Shown: positions 24,080 to 34,601 of the stretch, piece by piece | Layout of the letters: each line of letters opens with the position of its first letter | How positions within the stretch are numbered: position 1 is the first letter of the stretch | From: Frigoribacterium sp. PhB24 | GTDB lineage: Bacteria > Actinomycetota > Actinomycetes > Actinomycetales > Microbacteriaceae | DNA: 64,000 nucleotides | NCBI RefSeq assembly: GCF_003755185.1 | Contig: NZ_RKIC01000010.1 | Coordinates: 186,001 to 250,000 of the forward strand | Direction: 5' to 3' | Notes under the pieces: model-generated | Told to the model about the DNA's origin: nothing | The model's database searches: none | What the model saw: the letters and a program-made list of their open reading frames with translations, nothing else | Made by a program: the position numbers and the translations under genes

Positions 24080-25207
24080 GTGAAGAAAAAGCTCCTCGTC
24101 GGCATCGTCGCCGTCGGCATGGCATTCTCCCTGGCCGCCTGCTCCGGCGGTGGCGGCGGACGCGGCGGTGACGCCGGCGGCAGCAGCAGCGGCGACAACG
24201 CCGGTGCGCTGATCGGCGTCGCGATGCCCACCAAGGTGTCCGAGCGCTGGATCAAGGACGGCGACGCCGTCAAGAGCGCCCTGGAAGACAAGGGCTACAA
24301 GGTCGACCTCGAGTACGCCGACAACAAGATCCCCCAGCAGGTCCAGCAGATCAGCAACATGATCACCAAGGGCGCCAAGGTGCTCATCGTCGCCTCGATC
24401 GACGGCGGATCGCTCAGCGACCAGCTCGACTCGGCCGCCAAGGCCGGCATCAAGGTCATCTCGTACGACCGTCTGCTGACCGGCAACGAGAACGTCGACT
24501 ACTACGTCTCGTTCGACAACTACAAGGTGGGCGTCGACCAGGGCACCAGCCTGCTCACGGGTCTCGGCCTCGCCGACGCCGACGGCAAGAAGGTCGACGG
24601 CGCCTCGCCCAAGACCATCGAGGTCTTCGCCGGCAGCTCCGACGACAACAACGCGACCTTCTTCTTCAACGGCGCGATGGACACCCTCAAGCCCTACATC
24701 GAGGACGGTTCGCTGACGATCGGCTCCGGCCAGGACCAGTTCACGCAGGCCGCGACGCAGCAGTGGGACCCCGCCACGGCCAAGGCCCGCATGCAGAACC
24801 TGATCGCCTCGACCTACTCGGGCGGCACCAAGCTCGACGGCGTGCTCTCGCCCTACGACGGCATCTCGATCGGCATCATCTCGGCGCTCGAGGGTGCCGG
24901 CTACTCCAGCGACGCCCTGCCGGTCATCACCGGCCAGGACGCCGAGGCCGCCTCGGTCAAGTCGATCATCGAGGGTCAGCAGTACTCGACCATCTACAAG
25001 GACACCCGTCAGCTCGCCGACCAGTCCGTCGTGATGGCCGATGACATCCTCAACGGCAAGACCCCCGAGACGAACGACGACAAGACGTACGACAACGGCG
25101 TGAAGGTCGTCCCGACCTACCTCTTCCAGCCCACCATCGTCACCAAGGACAACTACAAAGAGGTCCTGATCGACAGCGGCTACTACACCGAGGCCGACCT
25201 CAAGTAG
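24080..25207 (+). CDS. chvE: ChvE-like multiple-sugar-binding lipoprotein
   Basis: A 375-aa periplasmic-binding-type lipoprotein that captures monosaccharides for the ABC importer. The signal MKKKLLVGIVAVGMAFS is followed by lipobox LAAC (C21) and a Gly/Ser linker. The core has the ChvE/XylF-type start GVAMPTKVSERWIKDG and ITGQDAEAASVKSI. GTG 24080 is chosen because it gives a proper signal peptide; ATG 24053 is an alternative without a ribosome site. It is first in the importer operon under a LacI-type operator. ChvE relatives bind arabinose, xylose, galactose and glucose. Confidence 0.92.
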   Translation: MKKKLLVGIVAVGMAFSLAACSGGGGGRGGDAGGSSSGDNAGALIGVAMPTKVSERWIKDGDAVKSALEDKGYKVDLEYADNKIPQQVQQISNMITKGAKVLIVASIDGGSLSDQLDSAAKAGIKVISYDRLLTGNENVDYYVSFDNYKVGVDQGTSLLTGLGLADADGKKVDGASPKTIEVFAGSSDDNNATFFFNGAMDTLKPYIEDGSLTIGSGQDQFTQAATQQWDPATAKARMQNLIASTYSGGTKLDGVLSPYDGISIGIISALEGAGYSSDALPVITGQDAEAASVKSIIEGQQYSTIYKDTRQLADQSVVMADDILNGKTPETNDDKTYDNGVKVVPTYLFQPTIVTKDNYKEVLIDSGYYTEADLK

Positions 25208-25225
25208 GTCCCTCCCCTGCGAGAG

Positions 25226-25262
25226 ACGAGGAGGCGCCGGTCGCCGACCAGCGCCTCCTCGT
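25226..25262 (+). terminator. intercistronic hairpin between binding protein and ATPase genes
   Basis: 12-bp perfect inverted repeat (25226-25237 / 25251-25262) followed by TTCCTC. It sits inside the operon, so it may act as a partial terminator or RNA stabiliser giving excess binding protein. Confidence 0.65.
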
Positions 25263-25309
25263 TCCTCTGCTCCCAGCGGCACCCACCCGACACACGGAAG
25301 AAGGAACAC

Positions 25310-26860
25310 GTGGCGAACACGATCCTCGAGATGCGGGAGATCACCAAGACGTTCCCCGGCGTCAAGGCCCTGCAGGACGTCACGCTCGAGGTCGAGCGCG
25401 GCCAGGTCCACGCGATCTGCGGCGAGAACGGCGCCGGCAAGTCGACGCTGATGAAGGTGCTCTCGGGCGTCTACCCGAGCGGCTCGTTCGACGGCCAGAT
25501 CCTGCTCGACGGCCAGCCCGTCGACTTCAAGAACATCAACGACTCCGAGGCCGCGGGCGTGGTCATCATCCACCAAGAGCTCGCGCTCAGCCCGTTCCTC
25601 TCGATCGCCGAGAACATCTTCCTCGGCAACGAGCAGTCCAAGAACGGCTTCATCGACTGGAACAAGACCAACCTCGACGCCGCCGGCCTGCTGGCCCGCG
25701 TCGGCCTGCGCGACAACCCGGTCACCAAGGTGGTCGACATCGGCGTCGGCAAGCAGCAGCTGGTCGAGATCGCCAAGGCACTCTCGAAGCGCGTGAAGAT
25801 CCTGATCCTCGACGAGCCGACGGCCGCCCTGAACGACGACGACTCGGCCCACCTGCTCGACCTGATCAAGAGCCTGCAGGGGCAGGGCATCACGTCGATC
25901 ATCATCAGCCACAAGCTCAACGAGATCAAGGCGATCGCCGACAAGGTGACGATCATCCGCGACGGCAAGACCATCGAGACCCTCGACATGCACGCCGACG
26001 AGGTGTCCGAGGACCGCATCATCAAGGGCATGGTCGGCCGTGACCTCGAGAGCCGCTACCCGGCCCACGAGTCGACGGTCGGCGAAGAGCTGCTCCGCAT
26101 CGAGGACTGGACCGTCCACCACCCCCTCGACTCGACGCGCGAGATCATCCACCAGGCCAACCTCACCGTGAAGGCCGGCGAGATCGTCGGCATCGCCGGG
26201 CTGATGGGTGCCGGACGCACCGAGCTCGCGATGAGCGTCTTCGGCAAGAGCTACGGCACCGGCATCTCGGGCACCGTCTACAAGCGCGGGCAGAAGATCG
26301 ACACGTCGACGGTCAGCAAGGCCATCGCCGCGGGCCTGGCCTACGCCACCGAGGACCGCAAGAAGTACGGTCTGAACCTGATCGACGACATCACGCGCAA
26401 CGTGTCGGGTTCGGCCCTGGGCAAGCTCGCGAACTGGGGCTTCGTCAACCGGTCCGAAGAGAGCACCGTCGCCGAGCGCTTCCGCAAGAGCATGAACATC
26501 AAGGCGCCCACCGTGGCGTCGGTGACGGGCAAGCTCTCGGGCGGCAACCAGCAGAAGGTCGTGCTGTCGAAGTGGATGTACGCCGACCCCGACGTGCTGA
26601 TCCTCGACGAGCCCACCCGCGGCATCGACGTCGGCGCCAAGTACGAGATCTACACGATCATCAACCAGCTCGCCGACGCGGGCAAGGGCGTCATCGTCAT
26701 CTCGTCCGAGCTGCCCGAACTGCTCGGCATCTGCGACCGCATCTACACCCTCTCGGAGGGACGCATCACGGCCGACGTGCCGATCGCCGAGGCGACCCCC
26801 GAATTCCTCCTGAAGTACATGACCCTCGAACGAGAGAGCCCCGTCAATGAGCGCGCCTAG
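25310..26860 (+). CDS. gguA: multiple monosaccharide ABC transporter ATP-binding protein
   Basis: A 516-aa double nucleotide-binding ATPase of the sugar class (XylG/RbsA/MmsA). The first half has Walker [10 protein letters not shown] and Walker [13 protein letters not shown]. The second half has a degenerate P-loop GLMGAGRTE, signature LSGGNQQK and [13 protein letters not shown]. This pair of normal and degenerate P-loops is typical. GTG 25310 follows GAAGGAAC. The gene overlaps the permease gene by 14 bases. It energises uptake of sugars bound by the upstream lipoprotein. Confidence 0.94.
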   Translation: MANTILEMREITKTFPGVKALQDVTLEVERGQVHAICGENGAGKSTLMKVLSGVYPSGSFDGQILLDGQPVDFKNINDSEAAGVVIIHQELALSPFLSIAENIFLGNEQSKNGFIDWNKTNLDAAGLLARVGLRDNPVTKVVDIGVGKQQLVEIAKALSKRVKILILDEPTAALNDDDSAHLLDLIKSLQGQGITSIIISHKLNEIKAIADKVTIIRDGKTIETLDMHADEVSEDRIIKGMVGRDLESRYPAHESTVGEELLRIEDWTVHHPLDSTREIIHQANLTVKAGEIVGIAGLMGAGRTELAMSVFGKSYGTGISGTVYKRGQKIDTSTVSKAIAAGLAYATEDRKKYGLNLIDDITRNVSGSALGKLANWGFVNRSEESTVAERFRKSMNIKAPTVASVTGKLSGGNQQKVVLSKWMYADPDVLILDEPTRGIDVGAKYEIYTIINQLADAGKGVIVISSELPELLGICDRIYTLSEGRITADVPIAEATPEFLLKYMTLERESPVNERA

Positions 26861-28115
26861 CCCCACCCAGGCCACCGACCCGAAGCCCACGGGCGGGTCG
26901 CCCACCTCCCGTCAGCCGCAGTCCGGTTCGGGTGGCAACCCGATCACGGGTGCGGTCTCGTACCTCGGCGGCCAGCTGCGTCAGATCGGCCTGTTCATCG
27001 CGCTGATCGTCATCGTGCTGTTCTTCCAGATCACCACGAACGGCATCACCCTGGCGCCGATCAACGTGTCGAACCTGGTGGTGCAGAACAGCTACATCCT
27101 GATCCTCGCCATCGGCATGGTGATGGTCATCATCGCCGGACACATCGATCTCTCGGTCGGGTCCATCGTCGCCTTCACCGGCGCCATGGCCGGCGTCATG
27201 ATCACGCAGTGGGGCCTGCCCTGGCCGCTCGCCGTGGTGCTCTGCCTCGTGCTCGGCGCCCTGGTCGGGGCCTGGCAGGGATTCTGGATCGCCTACTTCG
27301 GCATCCCGGCGTTCATCGTGACCCTGGCCGGCATGCTCGCGTTCCGCGGGGCCGCCCAGATCGCCCTCCAGAGCCAGCAGATCTCGCCCTTCCCCCAGGG
27401 GTTCCGTGACATCGGCTCGGGCTTCCTGCCCGCCTTCGGCACGACCGGCTACGAGCCGCTGACGCTCGTCCTGGGCGCCGTCGCCTCGCTGGCCCTCATC
27501 GGCACCGGCCTGCGCGGACGCGCGACGCGTCGCAAGTACCAGCTCGAGGACGAGCCCTTCCTGTGGTTCATCACGAAGATGGTCTTCACGGTCGCCCTGG
27601 TCATGTACATCGGGTTCCTGCTCGCCAGCTACTCGGGCACCCCGATCGTGCTGGTCGTGCTCGCCGTGCTCGTCGTCGCGTACTCGATGGTCATGAAGAA
27701 CTCGGTGTTCGGTCGTCACGTCTACGCCATCGGTGGCAACCTGCACGCCGCCGAGCTGTCCGGTGTCAAGACCAAGCGCGTCACGTTCCTGCTGTTCGTC
27801 AACATGGGTGTCATCGCGGCCCTGGCCGGTGTCGTCTTCACCGGTCAGCTCAACCTCGCCAGCCCCAGCGCCGGCAACGGGTTCGAGCTCGACGCCATCG
27901 CGGCCGTGTTCATCGGTGGCGCCGCCGTCACCGGTGGCATCGGAACGGTCACCGGCGCCATCGTCGGTGGTCTGATCATCGGCATCCTGAACAACGGCAT
28001 GTCGATCCTCGGTGTCGGCACCGAGTACCAGTCCCTGATCAAGGGCCTCGTGCTGCTCGCCGCGGTCGCGTTCGACGTCTTCAACAAGCGTCGCGCCGCC
28101 TCGTCCGGCAAGTAA
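26847..28115 (+). CDS. gguB: multiple monosaccharide ABC transporter permease
   Basis: A 422-aa BPD_transp_2-type permease with about ten membrane helices. Typical motifs are [19 protein letters not shown] and [19 protein letters not shown], then a final [15 protein letters not shown] 40-residue Pro/Ser/Gly N-terminal extension precedes TM1. Length matches the MmsB/GguB group. It completes the ChvE-GguAB importer and is followed by a terminator hairpin and the LacI-family gene. Confidence 0.94.
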   Translation: MSAPSPTQATDPKPTGGSPTSRQPQSGSGGNPITGAVSYLGGQLRQIGLFIALIVIVLFFQITTNGITLAPINVSNLVVQNSYILILAIGMVMVIIAGHIDLSVGSIVAFTGAMAGVMITQWGLPWPLAVVLCLVLGALVGAWQGFWIAYFGIPAFIVTLAGMLAFRGAAQIALQSQQISPFPQGFRDIGSGFLPAFGTTGYEPLTLVLGAVASLALIGTGLRGRATRRKYQLEDEPFLWFITKMVFTVALVMYIGFLLASYSGTPIVLVVLAVLVVAYSMVMKNSVFGRHVYAIGGNLHAAELSGVKTKRVTFLLFVNMGVIAALAGVVFTGQLNLASPSAGNGFELDAIAAVFIGGAAVTGGIGTVTGAIVGGLIIGILNNGMSILGVGTEYQSLIKGLVLLAAVAFDVFNKRRAASSGK

Positions 28116-28132
28116 CGAGCCGCACCATCCGG

Positions 28133-28175
28133 CGACGAGGCGCGGTTCCCGGTCACGGGGGCCGCGCCTCCTCGT
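28133..28175 (+). terminator. terminator of the importer operon
   Basis: Stem of GACGAGGCGCGG (28133-28144) with CCGCGCCTCCTCGTC, one bulge, and an inner CCCG/CGGG pair, 18 bases after the permease stop. Confidence 0.7.
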
Positions 28176-28274
28176 CTCCCCGCCCCGGGCGGGAACCGAC
28201 CAGACCGCAGGAGGCGCGGGCCGGCCGCGCAGGACACCGTCGTCCCGAAAACCGAACCGAACTAGGATCTCCTC

Positions 28275-29264
28275 GTGGCAACCCTCTTCGACGTCGCGGC
28301 CGCGGCCGGCGTCTCGCACCAGACCGTGTCACGAGTCGTCAACGGCGACCCCACCGTCCGTCCCGCCACCAAGGCCAAGGTCGACCTCGCAATCGACGAG
28401 CTCCACTACCGGCCGAGCCTCACCGCCCGGGCGCTGGCCAGTCGCAAGACGAAGTCGCTGGGCGTGATCAGCACGGGCTTCCCGTTCTACGGGCCGTCGA
28501 GCACCATGCACGGGTTCAACGGGGCCGCCCGACGCGCCGGCTACCAGGTGTCGATGGCCACGCTCGACGTGGACGACCGGCAGGGCATGCGGCAGGCGCT
28601 CGACTCCCTGGTCGGCCAGAACGTGGCGGCCATCGTGCTCATCGCGCCCGACGCCGAGGCTCTCGAGGTGCTGCGGCGCTCCGGGGTGTCGGTGCCGCTC
28701 GTCACAGCCGACAGCGAGGCCGAGGACGGGCACCACACCGTGTCGTTCGACCAGGCCGCCGGGGCCGAGGCCGCCGTCGAGCATCTGGTGTCCCTCGGCC
28801 ACCACCGCATCGCGCACGTCGCCGGGCCCGACGGGTGGATGGACGGTCGCGAACGCGAACGGGGCTGGCGCGAGGCCTGCGGACGGCTCGGTGTCGACTC
28901 GACGGTGTTGCTGCGGGGTGACTGGACGCCGGGCTCCGGCCATCGCATCGGACGTGAGCTCGCGGCCCGCGACGACGTGACGGCCGTGTTCTGCGGCAAC
29001 GACCAGATGGCGCTCGGTGTCGTGCACGCCTACGTCGACGCGGGGTGCGTCGTGCCGCGCGACGTCAGCATCGTCGGCTTCGACGACATCCCCGAGGCCG
29101 AGCACTTCGTGCCGCCGTTGACGACCGTGCGACAGGACTTCGAAGCCCTGGGGCGCCGTCTCATGACGACGGTCGAGGCCGTGCTCGCGGGCGACGACGC
29201 GCCGGTCGCGGCGCTCGACCCCGAGCTCGTCGTCCGACGTTCGACGGCGCGGCCCCTGCACTGA
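28275..29264 (+). CDS. LacI-family transcriptional repressor, probable pentose regulator
   Basis: A 329-aa LacI/GalR regulator: N-terminal HTH (LFDVAAAAGVSHQTVSRVVNG) and hinge helix (LTARALASRKTKSLGV), then a sugar-binding domain ending VGFDDIPEAEHF. GTG 28275 is leaderless, with TAGGAT at 28263-28268. It sits between the sugar importer and araBDA. Palindromes with core TGAGCGCTCA at three promoters in this window are the obvious targets. The effector is probably arabinose or a related pentose (inference). Confidence 0.92.
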   Translation: MATLFDVAAAAGVSHQTVSRVVNGDPTVRPATKAKVDLAIDELHYRPSLTARALASRKTKSLGVISTGFPFYGPSSTMHGFNGAARRAGYQVSMATLDVDDRQGMRQALDSLVGQNVAAIVLIAPDAEALEVLRRSGVSVPLVTADSEAEDGHHTVSFDQAAGAEAAVEHLVSLGHHRIAHVAGPDGWMDGRERERGWREACGRLGVDSTVLLRGDWTPGSGHRIGRELAARDDVTAVFCGNDQMALGVVHAYVDAGCVVPRDVSIVGFDDIPEAEHFVPPLTTVRQDFEALGRRLMTTVEAVLAGDDAPVAALDPELVVRRSTARPLH

Positions 29265-29288
29265 CCGGCCTGCACCCCCCGTGCGAGA

Positions 29289-29318
29289 TTGCACGGTCCC
29301 ACTCGCTCATGTGAGAAT
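29289..29318 (+). promoter_or_regulatory. araB promoter
   Basis: TTGCAC (29289-29294), 18-base spacer, GAGAAT (29313-29318). The LacI-type operator abuts the -10. Confidence 0.6.
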
Positions 29319-29330
29319 GTGAGCGCTCAC
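29319..29330 (+). promoter_or_regulatory. LacI-type operator of araBDA
   Basis: Palindrome GTGAGCGCTCAC, continued with one mismatch on each side (AATGTG...CACTTT). It starts directly after the -10, 25 bases before the araB ATG. Confidence 0.85.
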
Positions 29331-29355
29331 TTTCGCATCAGGACAAGGACGTTCC

Positions 29356-31170
29356 ATGGCTGAGACCGCCATCCCCTCCGACCCGTCGCCCGCGGCCCCC
29401 GACCCCGCCGGCACCTCGGCCGACGCGTACGTCGTCGGCGTCGACTACGGCACGCTCAGCGGCCGGGCCGTCGTCGTCCGCGTGCGCGACGGTGCCGAAC
29501 TGGCCAGCGCGACGTTCGAGTACCCGCACGCCGTCGTCGACCGCACGCTGCCCGGCACGGGCGAGCGACTGCCCGCCGACTGGGCCCTGCAGGTGCCGGC
29601 CGACTACGTCGACGTGCTGAAGAACGCCGTTCCCGAGGCGCTCCGTGCGTCGGGCGTCGACCCTTCCGCGGTCGTCGGCATCGGCACCGACTTCACCGCC
29701 TGCACCATGGTGCCGACCACCGCCGACGGCACCCCGCTGAACGAGCTCGACCGCTTCGCCGACCGCCCGCACGCGTTCGTCAAGCTCTGGCGCCACCACG
29801 CCGCCCAGGGCCAGGCCGACCGCATCAACGAGCTGGCCGCCGAACGCGGCGAGAGCTGGTTGCCGCGCTACGGCGGACTCATCTCGAGCGAGTGGGAGTT
29901 CGCCAAGGGCCTCCAGCTGCTCGAGGAGGACCCCGAGGTCTACGCCGCCACCGAGCACTGGGTCGAGGCCGCCGACTGGATCGTCTGGCAGCTCAGCGGT
30001 CGCTACGTGCGCAACGCCTGCACCGCCGGGTACAAGGGCATCTACCAGGACGGTGAGTACCCCAGCCGTGAGTTCCTCTCCGCGCTGAACCCCGACTTCG
30101 CCGACTTCGCCGAGACCAAGGTCGTCCACGAGATCGGCGCCCTGGGTGACGCCGCGGGCACGTTGACCGCCGAGGCCGCCGCGTGGACGGGCCTGCCCGA
30201 GGGCATCGCCGTGGCCGTCGGCAACGTCGACGCGCACGTGACGGCGCCGGCCGCCAAGGCCACGCAGCCCGGCCAGATGGTCGCGATCATGGGCACGAGC
30301 ACCTGCCACGTCATGAACGGCTCCACGCTCGCCGAGGTGCCCGGCATGTGCGGCGTCGTCGACGGCGGCATCGTCGACGGGCTCTACGGCTACGAGGCCG
30401 GCCAGTCCGGCGTCGGCGACATCTTCGCCTGGTACGTGAAGAACCAGGTGCCGCAGTCGTCGGTCGACGACGCCGCGGCGGCCGGCAAGAGCGTGCACCA
30501 ACACCTCACCGACCTCGCCTACGAGCAGCCCGTCGGGGCCCACGGCCTCGTGGCCCTCGACTGGCACAGCGGCAACCGCTCGGTGCTCGTCGACCACGAG
30601 CTGAGCGGCGTCATCGTCGGCCAGACGCTCAGCACCACGCCCGAAGAGGGTTATCGTGCCCTGCTCGAGGCCACGGCCTTCGGCACGCGCCGCATCGTCC
30701 AGGCCTTCGAGGAGTCGGGCGTGCCGGTCACCGAGTTCATCGCCGCCGGTGGCCTGCTGAAGAACCCGCACCTGATGCAGACCTACAGCGACGTGCTGCG
30801 CCTGCCGATCTCGACGATCACGAGCGAGCAGGGCCCGGCCCTCGGCTCGGCCATCCACGCCGCCGTCGCGGCGGGCGCCCACCCCGACATCCGGTCGGCG
30901 GCCGAGGCCATGGGCAGCGTCGACCGGGCGACCTACGTGCCCGACGAGGCGAATGCCGACGCCTACGACGCGCTCTACGCCGAGTACCTCGTGTTGCACG
31001 ACTGGTTCGGCCGCGGCGGCAACGACGTGATGCACCGCCTTCGCGCGATGCGTCGCGACGCGACCCGCGCCTCCTCGGGTTCTTCGGCGACCGCCGAGAG
31101 CGACCGCGGCACGGACGCCGTCGAGCAGGACGCCACCGCGTCCACGAGCGACGCGCAGGTGACCGCATGA
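29356..31170 (+). CDS. araB: L-ribulokinase
   Basis: A 604-aa FGGY-family kinase that phosphorylates L-ribulose to L-ribulose 5-phosphate with ATP. Motifs: phosphate-binding [14 protein letters not shown] near the start, [13 protein letters not shown] (catalytic region), and C-terminal [22 protein letters not shown]. An extra about 35-residue Ser/Thr/Asp-rich tail (after HRLRAMRRD) is not part of the fold and overlaps a CGCGCCTCC copy (TRASSGSS). It is first in araBDA; its stop overlaps araD (ATGA). Confidence 0.96.
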   Translation: MAETAIPSDPSPAAPDPAGTSADAYVVGVDYGTLSGRAVVVRVRDGAELASATFEYPHAVVDRTLPGTGERLPADWALQVPADYVDVLKNAVPEALRASGVDPSAVVGIGTDFTACTMVPTTADGTPLNELDRFADRPHAFVKLWRHHAAQGQADRINELAAERGESWLPRYGGLISSEWEFAKGLQLLEEDPEVYAATEHWVEAADWIVWQLSGRYVRNACTAGYKGIYQDGEYPSREFLSALNPDFADFAETKVVHEIGALGDAAGTLTAEAAAWTGLPEGIAVAVGNVDAHVTAPAAKATQPGQMVAIMGTSTCHVMNGSTLAEVPGMCGVVDGGIVDGLYGYEAGQSGVGDIFAWYVKNQVPQSSVDDAAAAGKSVHQHLTDLAYEQPVGAHGLVALDWHSGNRSVLVDHELSGVIVGQTLSTTPEEGYRALLEATAFGTRRIVQAFEESGVPVTEFIAAGGLLKNPHLMQTYSDVLRLPISTITSEQGPALGSAIHAAVAAGAHPDIRSAAEAMGSVDRATYVPDEANADAYDALYAEYLVLHDWFGRGGNDVMHRLRAMRRDATRASSGSSATAESDRGTDAVEQDATASTSDAQVTA

Positions 31171-31880
31171 CCGGCTGGATCGACCGCTCGACGCAGGCGG
31201 CCATCGACGCGACCCGAGAGGACGTCGCGACCCTGCACGCCGAGCTCGTGCGCTACGGGCTGGTCGTCTGGACGGGCGGCAACGTCTCGGGTCGCGTGCC
31301 CGGCACCGACCTGTTCGTGATCAAGCCGAGCGGGGTGCTCTACGACGACCTGACGGCCGAGAACCAGATCCTCTGCCGCCTCGACGGCACCGTGGTCGAG
31401 GGGACGCCGGGCAGCGACCGCAGCCCCTCGAGCGACACCGCGGCGCACGCCTACGTGTACCGGACCATGCCGCACGTCGGGGGAGTGGTGCACACCCACT
31501 CGACCTACGCCACGGCGTGGGCCGCCCGCGGCGAAGCGATCCCGTGCGTGATCACGGCGATGGCCGACGAGTTCGGCGGCGAGATCCCCGTCGGGCCGTT
31601 CGCGATCATCGGCGACGACTCGATCGGACGCGGCATCGTCGCGACGCTCACGGGTCACCGCAGCCGGGCCGTGCTGATGCAGAACCACGGCGTCTTCACG
31701 ATCGGCAAGGACGCCCGGGACGCGGTCAAGGCCGCCGTCATGACCGAGGACGTGGCACGGACCGTCCACGTCACGCGCCAGCTCGGCGAACCCATCCCCA
31801 TCCCGGCAGAGAGCATCGACGCCCTCTTCGACCGGTACCAGAACGTGTACGGCCAAGCCCCCGCAGGAGAACTCAAGTGA
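31167..31880 (+). CDS. araD: L-ribulose-5-phosphate 4-epimerase
   Basis: A 237-aa class-II-aldolase-fold metalloenzyme that converts L-ribulose 5-phosphate to D-xylulose 5-phosphate. Zinc ligands are seen in [14 protein letters not shown]; a further conserved His lies in [18 protein letters not shown] and IKPSGV form the phosphate site. ATG 31167 overlaps the araB stop, and its own stop overlaps the araA GTG (GTGA). Length matches the family. Confidence 0.95.
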   Translation: MTGWIDRSTQAAIDATREDVATLHAELVRYGLVVWTGGNVSGRVPGTDLFVIKPSGVLYDDLTAENQILCRLDGTVVEGTPGSDRSPSSDTAAHAYVYRTMPHVGGVVHTHSTYATAWAARGEAIPCVITAMADEFGGEIPVGPFAIIGDDSIGRGIVATLTGHRSRAVLMQNHGVFTIGKDARDAVKAAVMTEDVARTVHVTRQLGEPIPIPAESIDALFDRYQNVYGQAPAGELK

Positions 31881-33406
31881 CGAACGACACCCTCGACCCG
31901 ACCGCCTTCCTCGCCTCGAGAGAGGTGTGGTTCCTCACCGGCAGCCAGGGCCTCTACGGCGAAGAGACGCTGAAGCAGGTCGCCGACCAGTCTCGTGCCA
32001 TCGCCGACGAGCTCGCCGCCGCCTCCGACGTGCCCGTGCGTCTCGTCTGGAAGCCCGTGTTGACCGACGCCGACGCGATCCGCCGCACCATGCTCGAGGC
32101 CAACCTCGACGACTCCGTCATCGGCGTGACGGCCTGGATGCACACCTTCAGCCCGGCCAAGATGTGGATCGGCGGCCTCGACGCCCTGCGCAAGCCGCTG
32201 CTGCACCTGCACACGCAGGCGAACGTCGCCCTGCCCTGGGCCGACATCGACTTCGACTTCATGAACCTCAACCAGGCGGCGCACGGCGACCGCGAGTTCG
32301 GCTACATGCAGACCCGTCTCGGCGTGCCGCGCAAGACGGTCGTCGGGCACGTCAGCGACCCGCGCGTCCAGCAGCAGGTGGGCACCTGGATGCGTGCCGC
32401 TGCGGGGGCCTCGGCCATGCGCTCGCTCAAGCTCGCGCGCTTCGGCGACAACATGCGCTTCGTCGGCGTGACCGAGGGCGACAAGACCGAGGCCGAGCTG
32501 GCCTTCGGCGTGCAGGTCAACACCTGGGGCGTCAACGAGCTGGCCGAGGCGGTCGCGGCGGCGTCCGAGACGGCGATCGACGAGCTCGTCGCGGTGTACG
32601 AGGCCGAGTACGACGTCGTCCCCGAGCTGCGGGCGGGTGGCGAGCGTCACCAGTCGCTGCGCGACGGCGCCGCCATCGAGATCGGCCTGCGGTCGTTCCT
32701 CGAAGAGGGCGGCTTCAGCGCGTTCACGACGAACTTCGAGGACCTGGGCGCGCTGAAGCAATTGCCGGGCCTCGCGGTGCAGCGCCTGATGGCCGAAGGC
32801 TACGGCTTCGGTGCCGAGGGCGACTGGAAGACCTCGGTGCTGGTGCGCGCGGCCAACGTGATGGGCGCCGGGTTGCCGGGTGGCGCCTCCTTGATGGAGG
32901 ACTACACGTACCACCTCGTGCCCGGCGAGGAGAAGATCCTCGGTGCGCACATGCTCGAGGTCAGCCCGGCGCTCACGTCGGGACGTGCCTCGCTCGAGGT
33001 GCACGCCCTCGGCATCGGCGGCAAGGACGACCCGGTGCGCCTGGTCTTCTCGGCCGACCCCGGCCCGGCCGTCGTCGTCGCCATGAGCGACGTGCGCGAC
33101 CGGTTCCGCCTCACGGTCAACGTGGTCGACGTCGTCGACCCCGATGAAGACCTTCCGAATCTGCCCGTGGGGCGCGCGGTGTGGAAGCCCCGTCCGTCGT
33201 TCGCCGTGTCGGCCGAGGCCTGGCTGACCGCCGGCGCCGCGCACCACACCGTGATGTCGACCGCGGTCGGACTCGAGGCCTTCGAGGACCTCGCGCGCAT
33301 CGTCGAGACCGAGCTGCTCGTCATCGACGAGGAGACCCGCATCCGCGACTTCCGCCACGAGGTCGCCTGGAACGCCGCGTACCACCGTCTCGCCCGCGGC
33401 CTGTAG
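31877..33406 (+). CDS. araA: L-arabinose isomerase
   Basis: A 509-aa isomerase that converts L-arabinose to L-ribulose, first step of the pathway. Family marks: [18 protein letters not shown] at the N-terminus, [16 protein letters not shown], the Mn ligand residues in TTNFEDLG and EDYTYHL, and [11 protein letters not shown] 31877 overlaps the araD stop, with AGGAG upstream. With araB and araD it completes arabinose conversion to xylulose 5-phosphate. Confidence 0.96.
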   Translation: MTNDTLDPTAFLASREVWFLTGSQGLYGEETLKQVADQSRAIADELAAASDVPVRLVWKPVLTDADAIRRTMLEANLDDSVIGVTAWMHTFSPAKMWIGGLDALRKPLLHLHTQANVALPWADIDFDFMNLNQAAHGDREFGYMQTRLGVPRKTVVGHVSDPRVQQQVGTWMRAAAGASAMRSLKLARFGDNMRFVGVTEGDKTEAELAFGVQVNTWGVNELAEAVAAASETAIDELVAVYEAEYDVVPELRAGGERHQSLRDGAAIEIGLRSFLEEGGFSAFTTNFEDLGALKQLPGLAVQRLMAEGYGFGAEGDWKTSVLVRAANVMGAGLPGGASLMEDYTYHLVPGEEKILGAHMLEVSPALTSGRASLEVHALGIGGKDDPVRLVFSADPGPAVVVAMSDVRDRFRLTVNVVDVVDPDEDLPNLPVGRAVWKPRPSFAVSAEAWLTAGAAHHTVMSTAVGLEAFEDLARIVETELLVIDEETRIRDFRHEVAWNAAYHRLARGL

Positions 33407-33461
33407 GCGCTGCGCGAGGCGCTGCGCGAGGCGCTGCGCGAGGCGCTGCGCGAGGCGCGAG
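33407..33461 (+). repeat. four tandem copies of a 12-bp unit after araA
   Basis: GCGCTGCGCGAG repeated exactly four times (33407-33454) plus a partial copy, starting on the base after the araA stop codon. Confidence 0.9.
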
Positions 33462-33471
33462 GCTCGTGCAT

Positions 33472-33528
33472 CGAGTGGTCCCGGATCGTCCTCCGCCCCC
33501 CCGGCGGACGACGATCCGGGACCACTCG
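33472..33528 (+). terminator. araBDA terminator
   Basis: Perfect 19-bp inverted repeat (33472-33490 / 33510-33528) with a C-rich loop, followed by TTTCC. Confidence 0.85.
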
Positions 33529-33575
33529 TTTCCGTGCCGGGGGCATACGGCGACGCCGGTCGTTGTTACCCCCGC

Positions 33576-34589
33576 ATGAGCATTCCCCTCTCGATCCTCG
33601 ACCTCGCCCCCGTCGCACCCGGTCAGACCGTGCGCGAGAGCTTCGCGGCCTCCGTGGCCCTGGCGCAGCAGGCCGAGGCGAGCGGGTACCGGCGGGTCTG
33701 GTACGCCGAGCACCACAACATGGCCTCCATCGCGTCGAGCGCGACGTCGGTGCTGATCGCCCACATCGCGAGCCAGACGTCGACCATCCGCCTCGGCTCG
33801 GGCGGTGTCATGCTGCCCAACCACTCGCCGCTCGCCATCGCCGAGCAGTTCGGCACCCTCGAGACCCTCCACCCGGGCCGCATCGACCTCGGTCTCGGCC
33901 GCGCCCCCGGCAGCGACCAGGCCACGTTCCGCGCCATGCGCCGCGACCCGGCGTCGTCCGAGCGCTTCCCGCAGGACGTCGTCGAACTGCAGGCCTTCCT
34001 CGCGGGGGAGTCCCGCGTCGCCGGCGTCCAGGCCGTCCCCGGTGCCGGCACGAACGTGCCGTTGTACATCCTCGGCTCGTCGCTGTTCGGCGCGAAGCTC
34101 GCCGCCGCCCTCGGCCTGCCCTACGCCTTCGCCTCGCACTTCGCTCCCGGCGACCTGGTCGACGCCGTCTCGGCCTACCGTCGCGAGTTCCAGCCGTCGG
34201 CCCAGCTGAGCGAGCCGTACGTGCTCGCCGCCGTCAACGCGGTCGTCGCGGACGACGCGGACGACGCCGACACCCAGTTCGCCGCCGTCAAGCGTCAGCG
34301 CCTGATGATGCTGCTCCGCCAGAGCGGGCAGATCGACCCCACGCGCGAGTTCGGCGACGACGAGCTCGACCACCTGCTGCGCACCCCCGTGGGTCAGCAC
34401 GTCCAGACCATGACGACCTACACCGCCGTCGGCACGCCCGGCGACGCACGCGAGTACATGGAGCAGTTCGCGCGCACGGCCCAGGCCGACGAGCTGATCG
34501 TCGCGCACTCGGCCTCGTCGACGGAGGCGCGCCTCCGCTCGGTCGCGCTGCTCGCGGACGCGATGCGGCCGGCCCCCGCCGCCGTGTAG
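33576..34589 (+). CDS. LLM-class flavin-dependent oxidoreductase (MsnO8/YhbW-like)
   Basis: A 337-aa luciferase-like TIM-barrel oxidoreductase, single-component group. Typical segments are [40 protein letters not shown] and [16 protein letters not shown]. Such proteins bind FMN or F420, and most have unknown substrates. It starts at ATG 33576 just after the araBDA terminator, with no strong ribosome site. It does not seem part of the pentose system. Confidence 0.9.
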   Translation: MSIPLSILDLAPVAPGQTVRESFAASVALAQQAEASGYRRVWYAEHHNMASIASSATSVLIAHIASQTSTIRLGSGGVMLPNHSPLAIAEQFGTLETLHPGRIDLGLGRAPGSDQATFRAMRRDPASSERFPQDVVELQAFLAGESRVAGVQAVPGAGTNVPLYILGSSLFGAKLAAALGLPYAFASHFAPGDLVDAVSAYRREFQPSAQLSEPYVLAAVNAVVADDADDADTQFAAVKRQRLMMLLRQSGQIDPTREFGDDELDHLLRTPVGQHVQTMTTYTAVGTPGDAREYMEQFARTAQADELIVAHSASSTEARLRSVALLADAMRPAPAAV

Positions 34590-34601
34590 CCCGCGTCGGG
34601 G

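Noticed and set aside
24026-26905. 959-codon minus-strand frame over the importer genes
   Set aside because: It is the mirror of binding-protein and ATPase genes, with composition typical of antisense frames and no family match.
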